Notes: a model not told the origin generated them from the letters alone. DNA of 64,000 nucleotides from Auanema rhodensis (GCA_964057225.1 OZ059897.1:2542001-2606000), one strand, 5' to 3'; shown: positions 22,816 to 36,788, numbered from the stretch's first letter. A program made the numbers and translations.

Positions 22816-25623
22816 AGTATAGTGCATTCGATGCGGATTTTTAAGCTGCGTTGATCTGTGTTATCAGATTTGAGTTAACTTAAAAATGCACCGAGATATC
22901 AACTGATATATGTTCACACTTATATCCTCGATTTTCACCCTGAAGAAATGATTTTTTCGTTGAAAAACATTGTCCATCGTATTCGTCTTGAAAAAAGAAA
23001 TCTAAAAACATCTACTTTTTGTGAAATTATTTAGAAATTTTTCGGGAAAATTTTTGTCAAAATGTTTTTGGAAGCAATGTTGAGTGTACATGGGAACTCA
23101 ACATACACTAATGCATCATTTTTCAAACGATCATAACTAATTTTTGTATAGAGCGTTTCTCAATGTAGTATAGTGCATTCGATGCGGATTTTTAAGCTGC
23201 GTTGATCTGTGTTATCAGATTTGAGTTAACTTAAAAATGCACCGAGATATCAACTGATATAGGTTCACACTTATATCCTCGATTTTCACCCTGAAGAAAT
23301 GATTTTTTCGTTGAATAACATTGTCCATCGTCTTCGTCTTGAAAAAAGGAATCTAAAAACATCTACTTTTTGTGAAATTATTTAGAAATTTTTCGGGAAA
23401 ATTTTTGTCAAAATGTTTTTGGAAGCAATGTTGAGTGTACATGGGAACTCAACATACACTAATGCATTATTTTTCAAACGATCATAACTAATTTTTGTAT
23501 AGAGCGTTTCTCAATGTAGTATAGTGCATTCGATGCGGATTTTTAAGCTGCGTTGATCTGTGTTATCAGATTTGAGTTAACTTAAAAATGCACCGAGATA
23601 TCAACTGATATATGTTCACACTTATATCCTCGATTTTCACCCTGAAGAAATGATTTTTTAGTTGAAAAACATTGTCCATCGTATTCCTCTTGAAAAAAGG
23701 AATCTAAAAACATCTACTTTTTGTGAAATTATTTAGAAATTTTTCGGGAAAATTTTTGTCAAAATGTTTTTGGAAGCAATGTTGAGTGTACATGGGAACT
23801 CAACATACACTAATGCATTATTTTTCAAACGATCATAACTAATTTTTGTATGGAGCGTTTCTCAATGTAGTATAGTGCATTCGATGCGGATTTTTAAGCT
23901 GCGTTGATCTGTGTTATCAGATTTGCGCTAGCTTAAAAATGCACCGAGTAATCAACTGATATAGGTTCACACTTATATCCTCGATTTTCACCCTGAAGAA
24001 TTAATTTTTTCGTTGAATAACATTGTCCATCGTCTTTGCCTTGAAAAAAGGAATCTAAAAACATCTACTTTTTGTGAAATTATTCAGAAATTTTTCGGGA
24101 AAATTTTTGTCAAAATGTTTTTGGAAGCAATGTTGAGTGTACATGGGAACTCAACATACACTAATGCATTATTTTTCAAACGATCATGACTAATTTTTGT
24201 ATAGAGCGTTTCTCAATGTAGTATAGTGCATTCGATGCGGATTTTTAAGCTGCGTTGATCTGTGTTATCAGATTTGAGTTAACTTAAAAATGCACCGAGA
24301 TATCAACTGATATATGTTCACACTTATATCCTCGATTTTCACCCTGAAGAAATGATTTTTTCGTTGAAAAACATTGTCCATCGTATTCGTCTTGAAAAAA
24401 GAAATCTAAAAACATCTACTTTTTGTGAAATTATTTAGAAATTTTTCGGGAAAATTTTTGTCAAAATGTTTTTGGAAGCAATGTTGAGTGTACATGGGAA
24501 CTCAACATACACTAATGCATCATTTTTCAAACGATCATAACTAATTTTTGTATAGAGCGTTTCTCAATGTAGTATAGTGCATTCGATGCGGATTTTTAAG
24601 CTGCGTTGATCTGTGTTATCAGATTTGAGTTAACTTAAAAATGCACCGAGATATCAACTGATATAGGTTCACACTTATATCCTCGATTTTCACCCTGAAG
24701 AAATGATTTTTTCGTTGAATAACATTGTCCATCGTCTTCGTCTTGAAAAAAGGAATCTAAAAACATCTACTTTTTGTGAAATTATTTAGAAATTTTTCGG
24801 GAAAATTTTTGTCAAAATGTTTTTGGAAGCAATGTTGAGTGTACATGGGAACTCAACATACACTAATGCATTATTTTTCAAACGATCATAACTAATTTTT
24901 GTATAGAGCGTTTCTCAATGTAGTATAGTGCATTCGATGCGGATTTTTAAGCTGCGTTGATCTGTGTTATCAGATTTGAGTTAACTTAAAAATGCACCGA
25001 GATATCAACTGATATATGTTCACACTTATATCCTCGATTTTCACCCTGAAGAAATGATTTTTTCGTTGAAAAACATTGTCCATCGTATTCCTCTTGAAAA
25101 AAGGAATCTAAAAACATCTACTTTTTGTGAAATTATTTAGAAATTTTTCGGGAAAATTTTTGTCAAAATGTTTTTGGAAGCAATGTTGAGTGTACATGGG
25201 AACTCAACATACACTAATGCATTATTTTTCAAACGATCATAACTAATTTTTGTATGGAGCGTTTCTCAATGTAGTATAGTGCATTCGATGCGGATTTTTA
25301 AGCTGCGTTGATCTGTGTTATCAGATTTGCGCTAGCTTAAAAATGCACCGAGTAATCAACTGATATAGGTTCACACTTATATCCTCGATTTTCACCCTGA
25401 AGAATTAATTTTTTCGTTGAATAACATTGTCCATCGTCTTTGCCTTGAAAAAAGGAATCTAAAAACATCTACTTTTTGTGAAATTATTCAGAAATTTTTC
25501 GGGAAAATTTTTGTCAAAATGTTTTTGGAAGCAATGTTGAGTGTACATGGGAACTCAACATACACTAATGCATTATTTTTCAAACGATCATAACTAATTT
25601 TTGTATAGAGCGTTTCTCAATGT
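22816..25623 (+). repeat. 4-monomer HOR (A-C-H-G), two copies of 1404 bp
   Basis: m66-m69 and m70-m73 match one-to-one. Both A units have T302C (bases 23117 and 24521), breaking the 10-bp palindrome. Both H units have G170C and A335G. Both G units (23869 and 25273) carry the full divergent type-G left half with A183G and T217C. Private differences are few: C143A in m68 and A320G in m69. Confidence 0.92.
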
Positions 25624-26325
25624 AGTATAGTGCATTCGATGCGGATTTTTAAGCTGCGTTGATCTGTGTTATCAGATTTGATATAACTTAAAAATGCACC
25701 GAGATATCAACTGATATATGTTCACACTTATATCCTCGATTTTCACCCTGAAGAAATGATTTTTTCGTTGAAAAACATTGTCCATCGTATTCGTCTTGAA
25801 AAAAGAAATCTAAAAACATCTACTTTTTGTGAAATTATTTAGAAATTTTTCGGGAAAATTTTTGTCAAAATGTTTTTGGAAGCAATGTTGAGTGTACATG
25901 GGAACTCAACATACACTAAAGCATTATTTTTCAAACGATCATAACTAATTTTTGTATAGAGCGTTTCTCATTGTAGTATAGTGCATTCGATGCGGATTTT
26001 CAAGCTGCGTTGATCTGTGTTATCAGATTTGAGTTAACTTAAAAATGCACCGAGATATCAACTGATATAGGTTCACACTTGTATCCTCGATTTTCACCCT
26101 GAAGAAATGATTTTTTCGTTGAAAAACATTGTCCATCGTATTCCTCTTGAAAAAAGGAATCTAAAAACATCTACTTTTTGTGAAATTATTTAGAAATTTT
26201 TCGGGAAAATTTTTGTCAAAATGTTTTTGGAAGCAATGTTGAGTGTACATGGGAACTCAACATACACTAATGCATTATTTTTCAAACGATCATAACTAAT
26301 TTTTGTATAGAGCGTTTCTCAATGT
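25624..26325 (+). repeat. Linker monomers m74-m75 (A, B)
   Basis: m74 is an A unit with G59A, T60A-type change (GATATAAC in place of GAGTTAAC) and T297A. m75 is B with G170C, a marker of the preceding H units. They join the 4-monomer HOR to the 7-monomer family. Confidence 0.78.
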
Positions 26326-28782
26326 AGTATAGTGCATTCGATGCGGATTTTTAAGCTGCGTTGATCTGTGTTATCAGATTTGAGTTAGCTTAAAAATGCA
26401 CCGAGATATCAACTGATATAGGTTCACACTTATATCCTCGATTTTCACCCTGAAGAAATGATTTTTTCGTTGAATAACATTGTCCATCGTCTTCGTCTTA
26501 AAAAAAGAAATCTAAAAACTCCTACTTTTTGTAAAATTATTTAGAAATTTTTCGGGAAAATTTTTGTCACAATGTTTTTGGAAGCAATGTTGAGTGTACA
26601 TGGGAACTCAACATACACTAATGCATTATTTTTCAAACGATCATAACTAATTTTTGTATAGAGCGTTTCTTAATGTAGTATAGTGCATTCGATGCGGATT
26701 TTTAAGCTGCGTTGATCTGTGTTATCAGATTTGAGTTAGCTTAAAAATGCACCGAGATATCAACTGATATATGTTCACACTTATATCCTCGATTTTCACC
26801 CTGAAGAAATGATTTTTTCGTTGAAAAACATTGTCCATCGTATTCGTCTTGAAAAAAGAAATCTAAAAACAGCTACTTTTTGTGAAATTATTCAGAAATT
26901 TTTCGGGAAAATTTTTGTCAAAATGTTTTTGGAAGCAATGTTGAGTGTACATGGGAACTCAACATACACTAATGCATTATTTTTCAAACGATCATAACTA
27001 ATTTTTGTATAGAGCGTTTCTCATTGTAGTATAGTGCATTCGATGCGGATTTTCAAGCTGCGTTGATCTGTGTTATCAGATTTGAGTTAACTTAAAAATG
27101 CACCGAGATATCAACTGATATAGGTTCACACTTGTATCCTCGATTTTCACCCTGAAGAAATGATTTTTTCGTTGAAAAACATTGTCCATCGTATTCGTCT
27201 TGAAAAAAGGAATCTAAAAACATCTACTTTTTGTAAAATTATTTAGAAATTTTTCGGGAAAATTTTTGTCAAAATGTTTTTGGAAGCAATGTTGAGTGTA
27301 CATGGGAACTCAACATACACTAATGCATTATTTTTCAAACGATCATAACTAATTTTTGTATAGAGCGTTTCTCAATGTAGTATAGTGCATTCGATGCGGA
27401 TTTTTAAGCTGCGTTGATCTGTGTTATCAGATTTGAGTTAACTTAAAAATGCACCGAGATATCAACTGATATATGTTCACACTTATATCCTCGATTTTCA
27501 CCCTGAAGAAATGATTTTTTCGTTGAAAAACATTGTCCATCGTATTCGTCTTGAAAAAAGAAATCTAAAAACATCTACTTTTTGTGAAATTATTTAGAAA
27601 TTTTTCGGGAAAATTTTTGTCAAAATGTTTTTGGAAGCAATGTTGAGTGTACATGGGAACTCAACATACACTAATGCATTATTTTTCAAACGATCATAAC
27701 TAATTTTTGTATAGAGCGTTTCTCATTGTAGTATAGTGCATTCGATGCGGATTTTCAAGCTGCGTTGATCTGTGTTATCAGATTTGAGTTAACTTAAAAA
27801 TGCACCGAGATATCAACTGATATAGGTTCACACTTATATCCTCGATTTTCACCCTGAAAAAATGATTTTTTCGTTGAATAACATTGTCCATCGTCTTCGT
27901 CTTGAAAAAAGGAATCTAAAAACATTTACTTTTTGTGAAATTAGTTAGAAATTTTTCGGGAAAATTTTTGTCAAAATGTTTTTGGAAGCAATGTTGAGTG
28001 TACATGGGAACTCAACATACACTAATGCATTATTTTTCAAACGATCATAACTAATTTTTGTATAGAGCGTTTCTCAATGTAGTATAGTGCATTCGATGCG
28101 GATTTTTAAGCTGCGTTGATCTGTGTTATCAGATTTGAGTTAACTTAAAAATGCACCGAGATATCAACTGATATATGTTCACACTTATATCCTCGATTTT
28201 CACCCTGAAGAAATGATTTTTTCGTTGAAAAACATTGTCCATCGTATTCGTCTTGAAAAAAGAAATCTAAAAACATCTACTTTTTGTGAAATTATTTAGA
28301 AATTTTTCGGGAAAATTTTTGTCAAAATGTTTTTGGAAGCAATGTTGAGTGTACATGGGAACTCAACATACACTAATGCATTATTTTTCAAACGATCATA
28401 ACTAATTTTTGTATAGAGCGTTTCTCAATGTAGTATAGTGCATTCGATGCGGATTTTTAAGCTGCGTTGATCTGTGTTATCAGATTTGAGTTAACTTAAA
28501 AATGCACCGAGATATCAACTGATATAGGTTCACACTTGTATCCTCGATTTTCACCCTGAAGAAATGATTTTTTCGTTGAAATACATTGTCCATCGTCTTT
28601 GCCTTGAAAAAAGAAATCTAAAAACTCCTACTTTTTGTGAAATTATTTAGAAATTTTTCGGGAAAATTTTTGTCAAAATGTTTTTGGAAGCAATGTTGAG
28701 TGTACATGGGAACTCAACATACACTAATGCATTATTTTTCAAACGATCATAACTAATTTTTGTATAGAGCGTTTCTCAATGT
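26326..28782 (+). repeat. 7-monomer HOR, copy 1 (D F B A C A I), 2457 bp
   Basis: m76-m82. Diagnostic units are D at 26326 (G208A, A245C, C346T), F at 26677 (A63G, T196G, T217C), C with T27C, C197T and T215G at 27730, and I at 28432 (A151T, C169T, T171C). The same order recurs in the next two blocks with single-unit losses or gains. Confidence 0.9.
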
Positions 28783-30888
28783 AGTGTAGTGCATTCGATG
28801 CGGATGTTTAAGCTGCGTTGATCTGTGTTATCAGATTTGAGTTAGCTTAAAAATGCACCGAGATATCAACTGATATAGGTTCACACTTATATCCTCGATT
28901 TTCACCCTGAAGAAATGATTTTTTCGTTGAATAACATTGTCCATCGTCTTCGTCTTAAAAAAAGAAATCTAAAAACTCCTACTTTTTGTAAAATTATTTA
29001 GAAATTTTTCGGGAAAATTTTTGTCACAATGTTTTTGGAAGCAATGTTGAGTGTACATGGGAACTCAACATACACTAATGCATTATTTTTCAAACGATCA
29101 TAACTAATTTTTGTATAGAGCGTTTCTTAATGTAGTATAGTGCATTCGATGCGGATTTTTAAGCTGCGTTGATCTGTGTTATCAGATTTGAGTTAGCTTA
29201 AAAATGCACCGAGATATCAACTGATATATGTTCACACTTATATCCTCGATTTTCACCCTGAAGAAATGATTTTTTCGTTGAAAAACATTGTCCATCGTAT
29301 TCGTCTTGAAAAAAGAAATCTAAAAACAGCTACTTTTTGTGAAATTATTCAGAAATTTTTCGGGAAAATTTTTGTCAAAATGTTTTTGGAAGCAATGTTG
29401 AGTGTACATGGGAACTCAACATACACTAATGCATTATTTTTCAAACGATCATAACTAATTTTTGTATAGAGCGTTTCTCATTGTAGTATAGTGCATTCGA
29501 TGCGGATTTTCAAGCTGCGTTGATCTGTGTTATCAGATTTGAGTTAACTTAAAAATGCACCGAGATATCAACTGATATAGGTTCACACTTGTATCCTCGA
29601 TTTTCACCCTGAAGAAATGATTTTTTCGTTGAAAAACATTGTCCATCGTATTCGTCTTGAAAAAAGAAATCTAAAAACATCTACTTTTTGTGAAATTATT
29701 TAGAAATTTTTCGGGAAAATTTTTGTCAAAATGTTTTTGGAAGCAATGTTGAGTGTACATGGGAACTCAACATACACTAATGCATTATTTTTCAAACGAT
29801 CATAACTAATTTTTGTATAGAGCGTTTCTCATTGTAGTATAGTGCATTCGATGCGGATTTTCAAGCTGCGTTGATCTGTGTTATCAGATTTGAGTTAACT
29901 TAAAAATGCACCGAGATATCAACTGATATAGGTTCACACTTATATCCTCGATTTTCACCCTGAAGAAATGATTTTTTCGTTGAATAACATTGTCCATCGT
30001 CTTCGTCTTGAAAAAAGGAATCTAAAAACATTTACTTTTTGTGAAATTAGTTAGAAATTTTTCGGGAAAATTTTTGTCAAAATGTTTTTGGAAGCAATGT
30101 TGAGTGTACATGGGAACTCAACATACACTAATGCATTATTTTTCAAACGATCATAACTAATTTTTGTATAGAGCGTTTCTCAATGTAGTATAGTGCATTC
30201 GATGCGGATTTTTAAGCTGCGTTGATCTGTGTTATCAGATTTGAGTTAACTTAAAAATGCACCGAGATATCAACTGATATATGTTCACACTTATATCCTC
30301 GATTTTCACCCTGAAGAAATGATTTTTTCGTTGAAAAACATTGTCCATCGTATTCGTCTTGAAAAAAGAAATCTAAAAACATCTACTTTTTGTGAAATTA
30401 TTTAGAAATTTTTCGGGAAAATTTTTGTCAAAATGTTTTTGGAAGCAATGTTGAGTGTACATGGGAACTCAACATACACTAATGCATTATTTTTCAAACG
30501 ATCATAACTAATTTTTGTATAGAGCGTTTCTCAATGTAGTATAGTGCATTCGATGCGGATTTTTAAGCTGCGTTGATCTGTGTTATCAGATTTGAGTTAA
30601 CTTAAAAATGCACCGAGATATCAACTGATATAGGTTCACACTTGTATCCTCGATTTTCACCCTGAAGAAATGATTTTTTCGTTGAAATACATTGTCCATC
30701 GTCTTTGCCTTGAAAAAAGAAATCTAAAAACTCCTACTTTTTGTGAAATTATTTAGAAATTTTTCGGGAAAATTTTTGTCAAAATGTTTTTGGAAGCAAT
30801 GTTGAGTGTACATGGGAACTCAACATACACTAATGCATTATTTTTCAAACGATCATAACTAATTTTTGTATAGAGCGTTTCTCAATGT
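28783..30888 (+). repeat. 7-monomer HOR, shortened copy 2 (D F B C A I), 2106 bp
   Basis: m83-m88. The order equals copy 1 without the A unit after B. The B unit (m85) has an A-type right part: position 183 is A and the end is A348T. It is therefore a B/A chimera, which explains the missing unit as an unequal exchange that joined B to A. m83 has private changes A6G-region (GTGTAG) and T24G. Confidence 0.9.
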
Positions 30889-33800
30889 AGTATAGTGCAT
30901 TCGATGCGGATTTTTAAGCTGCGTTGATCTGTGTTATCAGATTTGAGTTAGCTTAAAAATGCACCGAGATATCAACTGATATAGGTTCACACTTATATCC
31001 TCGATTTTCACCCTGAAGAAATGATTTTTTCGTTGAATAACATTGTCCATCGTCTTCGTCTTAAAAAAAGAAATCTAAAAACTCCTACTTTTTGTAAAAT
31101 TATTTAGAAATTTTTCGGGAAAATTTTTGTCACAATGTTTTTGGAAGCAATGTTGAGTGTACATGGGAACTCAACATACACTAATGCATTATTTTTCAAA
31201 CGATCATAACTAATTTTTGTATAGAGCGTTTCTTAATGTAGTATAGTGCATTCGATGCGGATTTTTAAGCTGCGTTGATCTGTGTTATCAGATTTGAGTT
31301 AGCTTAAAAATGCACCGAGATATCAACTGATATATGTTCACACTTATATCCTCGATTTTCACCCTGAAGAAATGATTTTTTCGTTGAAAAACATTGTCCA
31401 TCGTATTCGTCTTGAAAAAAGAAATCTAAAAACAGCTACTTTTTGTGAAATTATTCAGAAATTTTTCGGGAAAATTTTTGTCAAAATGTTTTTGGAAGCA
31501 ATGTTGAGTGTACATGGGAACTCAACATACACTAATGCATTATTTTTCAAACGATCATAACTAATTTTTGTATAGAGCGTTTCTCATTGTAGTATAGTGC
31601 ATTCGATGCGGATTTTCAAGCTGCGTTGATCTGTGTTATCAGATTTGAGTTAACTTAAAAATGCACCGAGATATCAACTGATATAGGTTCACACTTGTAT
31701 CCTCGATTTTCACCCTGAAGAAATGATTTTTTCGTTGAAAAACATTGTCCATCGTATTCGTCTTGAAAAAAGGAATCTAAAAACATCTACTTTTTGTAAA
31801 ATTATTTAGAAATTTTTCGGGAAAATTTTTGTCAAAATGTTTTTGGAAGCAATGTTGAGTGTACATGGGAACTCAACATACACTAATGCATTATTTTTCA
31901 AACGATCATAACTAATTTTTGTATAGAGCGTTTCTCAATGTAGTATAGTGCATTCGATGCGGATTTTTAAGCTGCGTTGATCTGTGTTATCAGATTTGAG
32001 TTAACTTAAAAATGCACCGAGATATCAACTGATATATGTTCACACTTATATCCTCGATTTTCACCCTGAAGAAATGATTTTTTCGTTGAAAAACATTGTC
32101 CATCGTATTCGTCTTGAAAAAAGAAATCTAAAAACATCTACTTTTTGTGAAATTATTTAGAAATTTTTCGGGAAAATTTTTGTCAAAATGTTTTTGGAAG
32201 CAATGTTGAGTGTACATGGGAACTCAACATACACTAATGCATTATTTTTCAAACGATCATAACTAATTTTTGTATAGAGCGTTTCTCATTGTAGTATAGT
32301 GCATTCGATGCGGATTTTCAAGCTGCGTTGATCTGTGTTATCAGATTTGAGTTAACTTAAAAATGCACCGAGATATCAACTGATATAGGTTCACACTTAT
32401 ATCCTCGATTTTCACCCTGAAGAAATGATTTTTTCGTTGAATAACATTGTCCATCGTCTTCGTCTTGAAAAAAGGAATCTAAAAACATTTACTTTTTGTG
32501 AAATTAGTTAGAAATTTTTCGGGAAAATTTTTGTCAAAATGTTTTTGGAAGCAATGTTGAGTGTACATGGGAACTCAACATACACTAATGCATTATTTTT
32601 CAAACGATCATAACTAATTTTTGTATAGAGCGTTTCTCAATGTAGTATAGTGCATTCGATGCGGATTTTTAAGCTGCGTTGATCTGTGTTATCAGATTTG
32701 AGTTAACTTAAAAATGCACCGAGATATCAACTGATATATGTTCACACTTATATCCTCGATTTTCACCCTGAAGGAATGATTTTTTCGTTGAAAAACATTG
32801 TCCAATGTCTTCGTCTTGAAAAAAGAAATCTAAAAACATCTACTTTTTGTCAAATTATTTAGAAATTTTTCGGGAAAATTTTTGTCAAAATGTTTTTGGA
32901 AGCAATGTTGAGTGTACATGGGAACTCAACATACACTAATGCATTATTTTTCAAACGATCATAACTAATTTTTGTATAGAGCGTTTCTCATTGTAGTATA
33001 GTGCATTCGATGCGGATTTTCAAGCTGCGTTGATCTGTGTTATCAGATTTGAGTTAACTTAAAAATGCACCGAGATATCAACTGATATAGGTTCACACTT
33101 ATATCCTCGATTTTCACCCTGAAGAAATGATTTTTTCGTTGAAAAACATTGTCCAATGTCTTCGTCTTGAAAAAAGAAATCTAAAAACATCTACTTTTTG
33201 TCAAATTATTCAGAAATTTTTCGGGAAAAGTTTTGTCAAAATGTTTTTGGAAGCAATGTTGAGTGTACATGGGAACTCAACATACACTAATGCATTATTT
33301 TTCAAACGATCATAACTAATTTTTGTATAGAGCGTTTCTCAATGTAGTATAGTGCATTCGATGCGGATTTTTAAGCTGCGTTGATCTGTGTTATCAGATT
33401 TGAGTTAACTTAAAAATGCACCGAGATATCAACTGATATATGTTCACACTTATATCCTCGATTTTCACCCTGAAGAAATGATTTTTTCGTTGAAAAACAT
33501 TGTCCATCGTATTCGTCTTGAAAAAAGAAATCTAAAAACATCTACTTTTTGTGAAATTATTTAGAAATTTTTCGGGAAAATTTTTGTCAAAATGTTTTTG
33601 GAAGCAATGTTGAGTGTACATGGGAACTCAACATACACTAATGCATTATTTTTCAAACGATCATAACTAATTTTTGTATAGAGCGTTTCTCAATGTAGTA
33701 TAGTGCATTCGATGCGGATTTTTAAGCTGCGTTGATCTGTGTTATCAGATTTGAGTTAACTTAAAAATGCACCGAGATATCAACTGATATAGGTTCACAC

Positions 33801-34047
33801 TTGTATCCTCGATTTTCACCCTGAAGAAATGATTTTTTCGTTGAAATACATTGTCCATCGTCTTTGCCTTGAAAAAAGAAATCTAAAAACTCCTACTTTT
33901 TGTGAAATTATTTAGAAATTTTTCGGGAAAATTTTTGTCAAAATGTTTTTGGAAGCAATGTTGAGTGTACATGGGAACTCAACATACACTAATGCATTAT
34001 TTTTCAAACGATCATAACTAATTTTTGTATAGAGCGTTTCTCAATGT
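30889..34047 (+). repeat. 7-monomer HOR, expanded copy 3 (D F B A C K K A I), 3159 bp
   Basis: m89-m97. The D F B A C run matches copy 1, including G208A in m78 and m91. Two extra K monomers (32644 and 32995) are inserted before A-I. Both carry CCAATG for CCATCG (T162A, C163T) and G208C, seen nowhere else in the window. The second K has a C-like left part (T27C, T96G), so it is itself chimeric. Confidence 0.88.
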
Positions 34048-35451
34048 AGTATAGTGCATTCGATGCGGATTTTTAAGCTGCGTTGATCTGTGTTATCAGA
34101 TTTGAGTTAACTTAAAAATGCACCGAGATATCAACTGATATATGTTCACACTTATATCCTCGATTTTCACCCTGAAGAAATGATTTTTTCGTTGAAAAAC
34201 ATTGTCCATCGTATTCGTCTTGAAAAAAAAAATCTAAAAACATCTACTTTTTGTGAAATTATTCAGAAATTTTTCGGGAAAATTTTTGTCAAAATGTTTT
34301 TGGAAGCAATGTTGAGTGTACATGGGAACTCAACATACACTAATGCATTATTTTTCAAACGATCATAACTAATTTTTGTATAGAGCGTTTCTCATTGTAG
34401 TATAGTGCATTCGATGCGGATTTTCAAGCTGCGTTGATCTGTGTTATCAGATTTGAGTTAACTCAAAAATGCACCGAGATATCAACTGATATAGGTTCAC
34501 ACTTGTATCCTCGATTTTCACCCTGAAGAAATGATTTTTTCGTTGAAAAACATTGTCCATCGTATTCGTCTTGAAAAAAGGAATCTAAAAACATCTACTT
34601 TTTGTGAAATTATTTAGAAATTTTTCGGGAAAATTTTTGTCAAAATGTTTTTCGAAGCAATGTTGAGTGTACATGGGAACTCAACATACACTAATGCATT
34701 ATTTTTCAAACGATCATAACTAATTTTTGTATAGAGCGTTTCTCAATGTAGTATAGTGCATTCGATGCGGATTTTTAAGCTGCGTTGATCTGTGTTATCA
34801 GATTTGAGTTAACTTAAAAATGCACCGAGATATCAACTGATATAGGTTCACACTTATATCCTCGATTTTCACCCTGAAGAAATGATTTTTTCGTTGAATA
34901 ACATTGTCCATCGTCTTCGTCTTGAAAAAAGGAATCTAAAAACATCTACTTTTTGTGAAATTATCTAGAAATTTTTCGGGAAAATTTTTGTCAAAATGTT
35001 TTTGGAAGCAATGTTGAGTGTACATGGGAACTCAACATACACTAATGCATTATTTTTCAAACGATCATAACTAATTTTTGTATAGAGCGTTTCTCAATGT
35101 AGTATAGTGCATTCGATGCGGATTTTTAAGCTGCGTTGATCTGTGTTATCAGATTTGAGTTAACTTAAAAATGCACCGAGATATCAACTGATATATGTTC
35201 ACACTTATATCCTCGATTTTCACCCTGAAGAAATGATTTTTTCGTTGAAAAACATTGTCCATCGTATTCGTCTTGAAAAAAAAAATCTAAAAACATCTAC
35301 TTTTTGTGAAATTATTCAGAAATTTTTCGGGAAAATTTTTGTCAAAATGTTTTTGGAAGCAATGTTGAGTGTACATGGGAACTCAACATACACTAATGCA
35401 TTATTTTTCAAACGATCATAACTAATTTTTGTATAGAGCGTTTCTCATTGT
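34048..35451 (+). repeat. A-B-C-A block, 3-monomer (1053 bp) spacing
   Basis: m98 and m101 are the same A variant: a run of ten A at 176-185 (G182A) and T217C. They lie 1053 bp apart with B (m99) and C with T216C (m100) between. It is a truncated 3-monomer HOR of just over one period. Confidence 0.8.
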
Positions 35452-36153
35452 AGTATAGTGCATTCGATGCGGATTTTTAAGCTGCGTTGATCTGTGTTAT
35501 CAGATTTGAGTTAACTTAAAAATGCACCGAGATATCAACTGATATATGTTCACACTTATATCCTCGATTTTCACCCTGAAGAAAGGATTTTTTCGTTCAA
35601 TAACATTGTCCATCGTCTTCGTCTTGAAAAAAGGAATCTAAAAACATCAACTTTTTGTGAAATTATTCAGAAATTTTTCGGGAAAATTTTTGTCAAAATG
35701 TTTTTGGAAGCAATGTTGAGTGTACATGGGAACTCAACATACACTAATGCATTATTTTTCAAACGATCATAACTAATTTTTGTAAGGAGCGTTTCTCAAT
35801 GTAGTATAGTGCATTCGATGCGGATTTTTAAGCTGCGTTGATCTGTGTTATCAGATTTGCGCTAGCTTAAAAATGCACCGAGTAATCAACTGATATAGGT
35901 TCACACTTATATCCTCGATTTTCACCCTGAAGAATTAATTTTTTCGTTGAATAACATTGTCCATCGTCTTTGCCTTGAAAAAAGAAATCTAAAAACTCCT
36001 ACTTTTTGTGAAATTATTTAGAAATTTTTCGGGAAAATTTTTGTCACAATGTTTTTGGAAGCAATGTTGAGTGTACATGGGAACTCAGCATACACTAATG
36101 CATTATTTTTCAAACGATCATAACTAATTTTTGTATAGAGCGTTTCTCAATGT

Positions 36154-36505
36154 AGTATAGTGCATTCGATGCGGATTTTTAAGCTGCGTTGATCTGTGTT
36201 ATCAGATTTGCGCTAGCTTAAAAATGCACCGAGTAATCAACTGATATAGGTTCACACTTATATCCTCGATTTTCACCCTGAAGAATTAATTTTTTCGTTG
36301 AATAACATTGTCCACCGTCTTTGCCTTGAAAAAAGAAATCTAAAAACTCCTACTTTTTGTGAAATTATTTAGAAATTTTTCCTTGAAAATTTTTGTCACA
36401 ATGTTTTTGGAAGCAATGTTGAGTGTACATGGGAACTCAACATACACTAATGCATTATTTTTCAAACGATCATAACTAATTTTTGTATAGAGCGTTTTTT
36501 AATGT
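36154..36505 (+). repeat. 352-bp monomer m104 with CCTTG insertion variant
   Basis: The usual TTTTTCGGGAAAA at positions 223-235 reads TTTTTCCTTGAAAA here, a net gain of one base and loss of one CpG. The same change is found only in m106 (36789-37140), so the two descend from one event followed by duplication. The right end is also unusual (CGTTTTTTAATG). Confidence 0.93.
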
Positions 36506-36788
36506 AGTATAGTGCATTAATCAACTGATATAGGTTCACACTTATATCCTCGATTTTCACCCTGAAGAATTAATTTTTTCGTTGAATAACATTGTCCATC
36601 GTCTTTGCCTTGAAAAAAGAAATCTAAAAACTCCTACTTTTTGTGAAATTATTTAGAAATTTTTCGGGAAAATTTTTGTCACAATGTTTTTGGAAGCAAT
36701 GTTGAGTGTACATGGGAACTCAGCATACACTAATGCATTATTTTTCAAACGATCATAACTAATTTTTGTATAGAGCGTTTTTTAATGT
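36506..36788 (+). repeat. Truncated monomer m105 (283 bp, 68-bp internal deletion)
   Basis: After AGTATAGTGCATT the sequence jumps to AATCAACTGATATAGG. This removes 68 bp corresponding to monomer positions about 14-81, with the junction near base 36518/36519. One base (T) of microhomology exists at the junction. The deletion removes the 39-54 dyad and most of the CpG-rich left end. It is a single event; no other monomer has it. Confidence 0.95.

Noticed and set aside
36506-36788. Deletion in m105 as a mobile-element excision or insertion footprint
   Set aside because: The junction has no target-site duplication or inverted termini, only one base of microhomology, so a simple deletion is sufficient.
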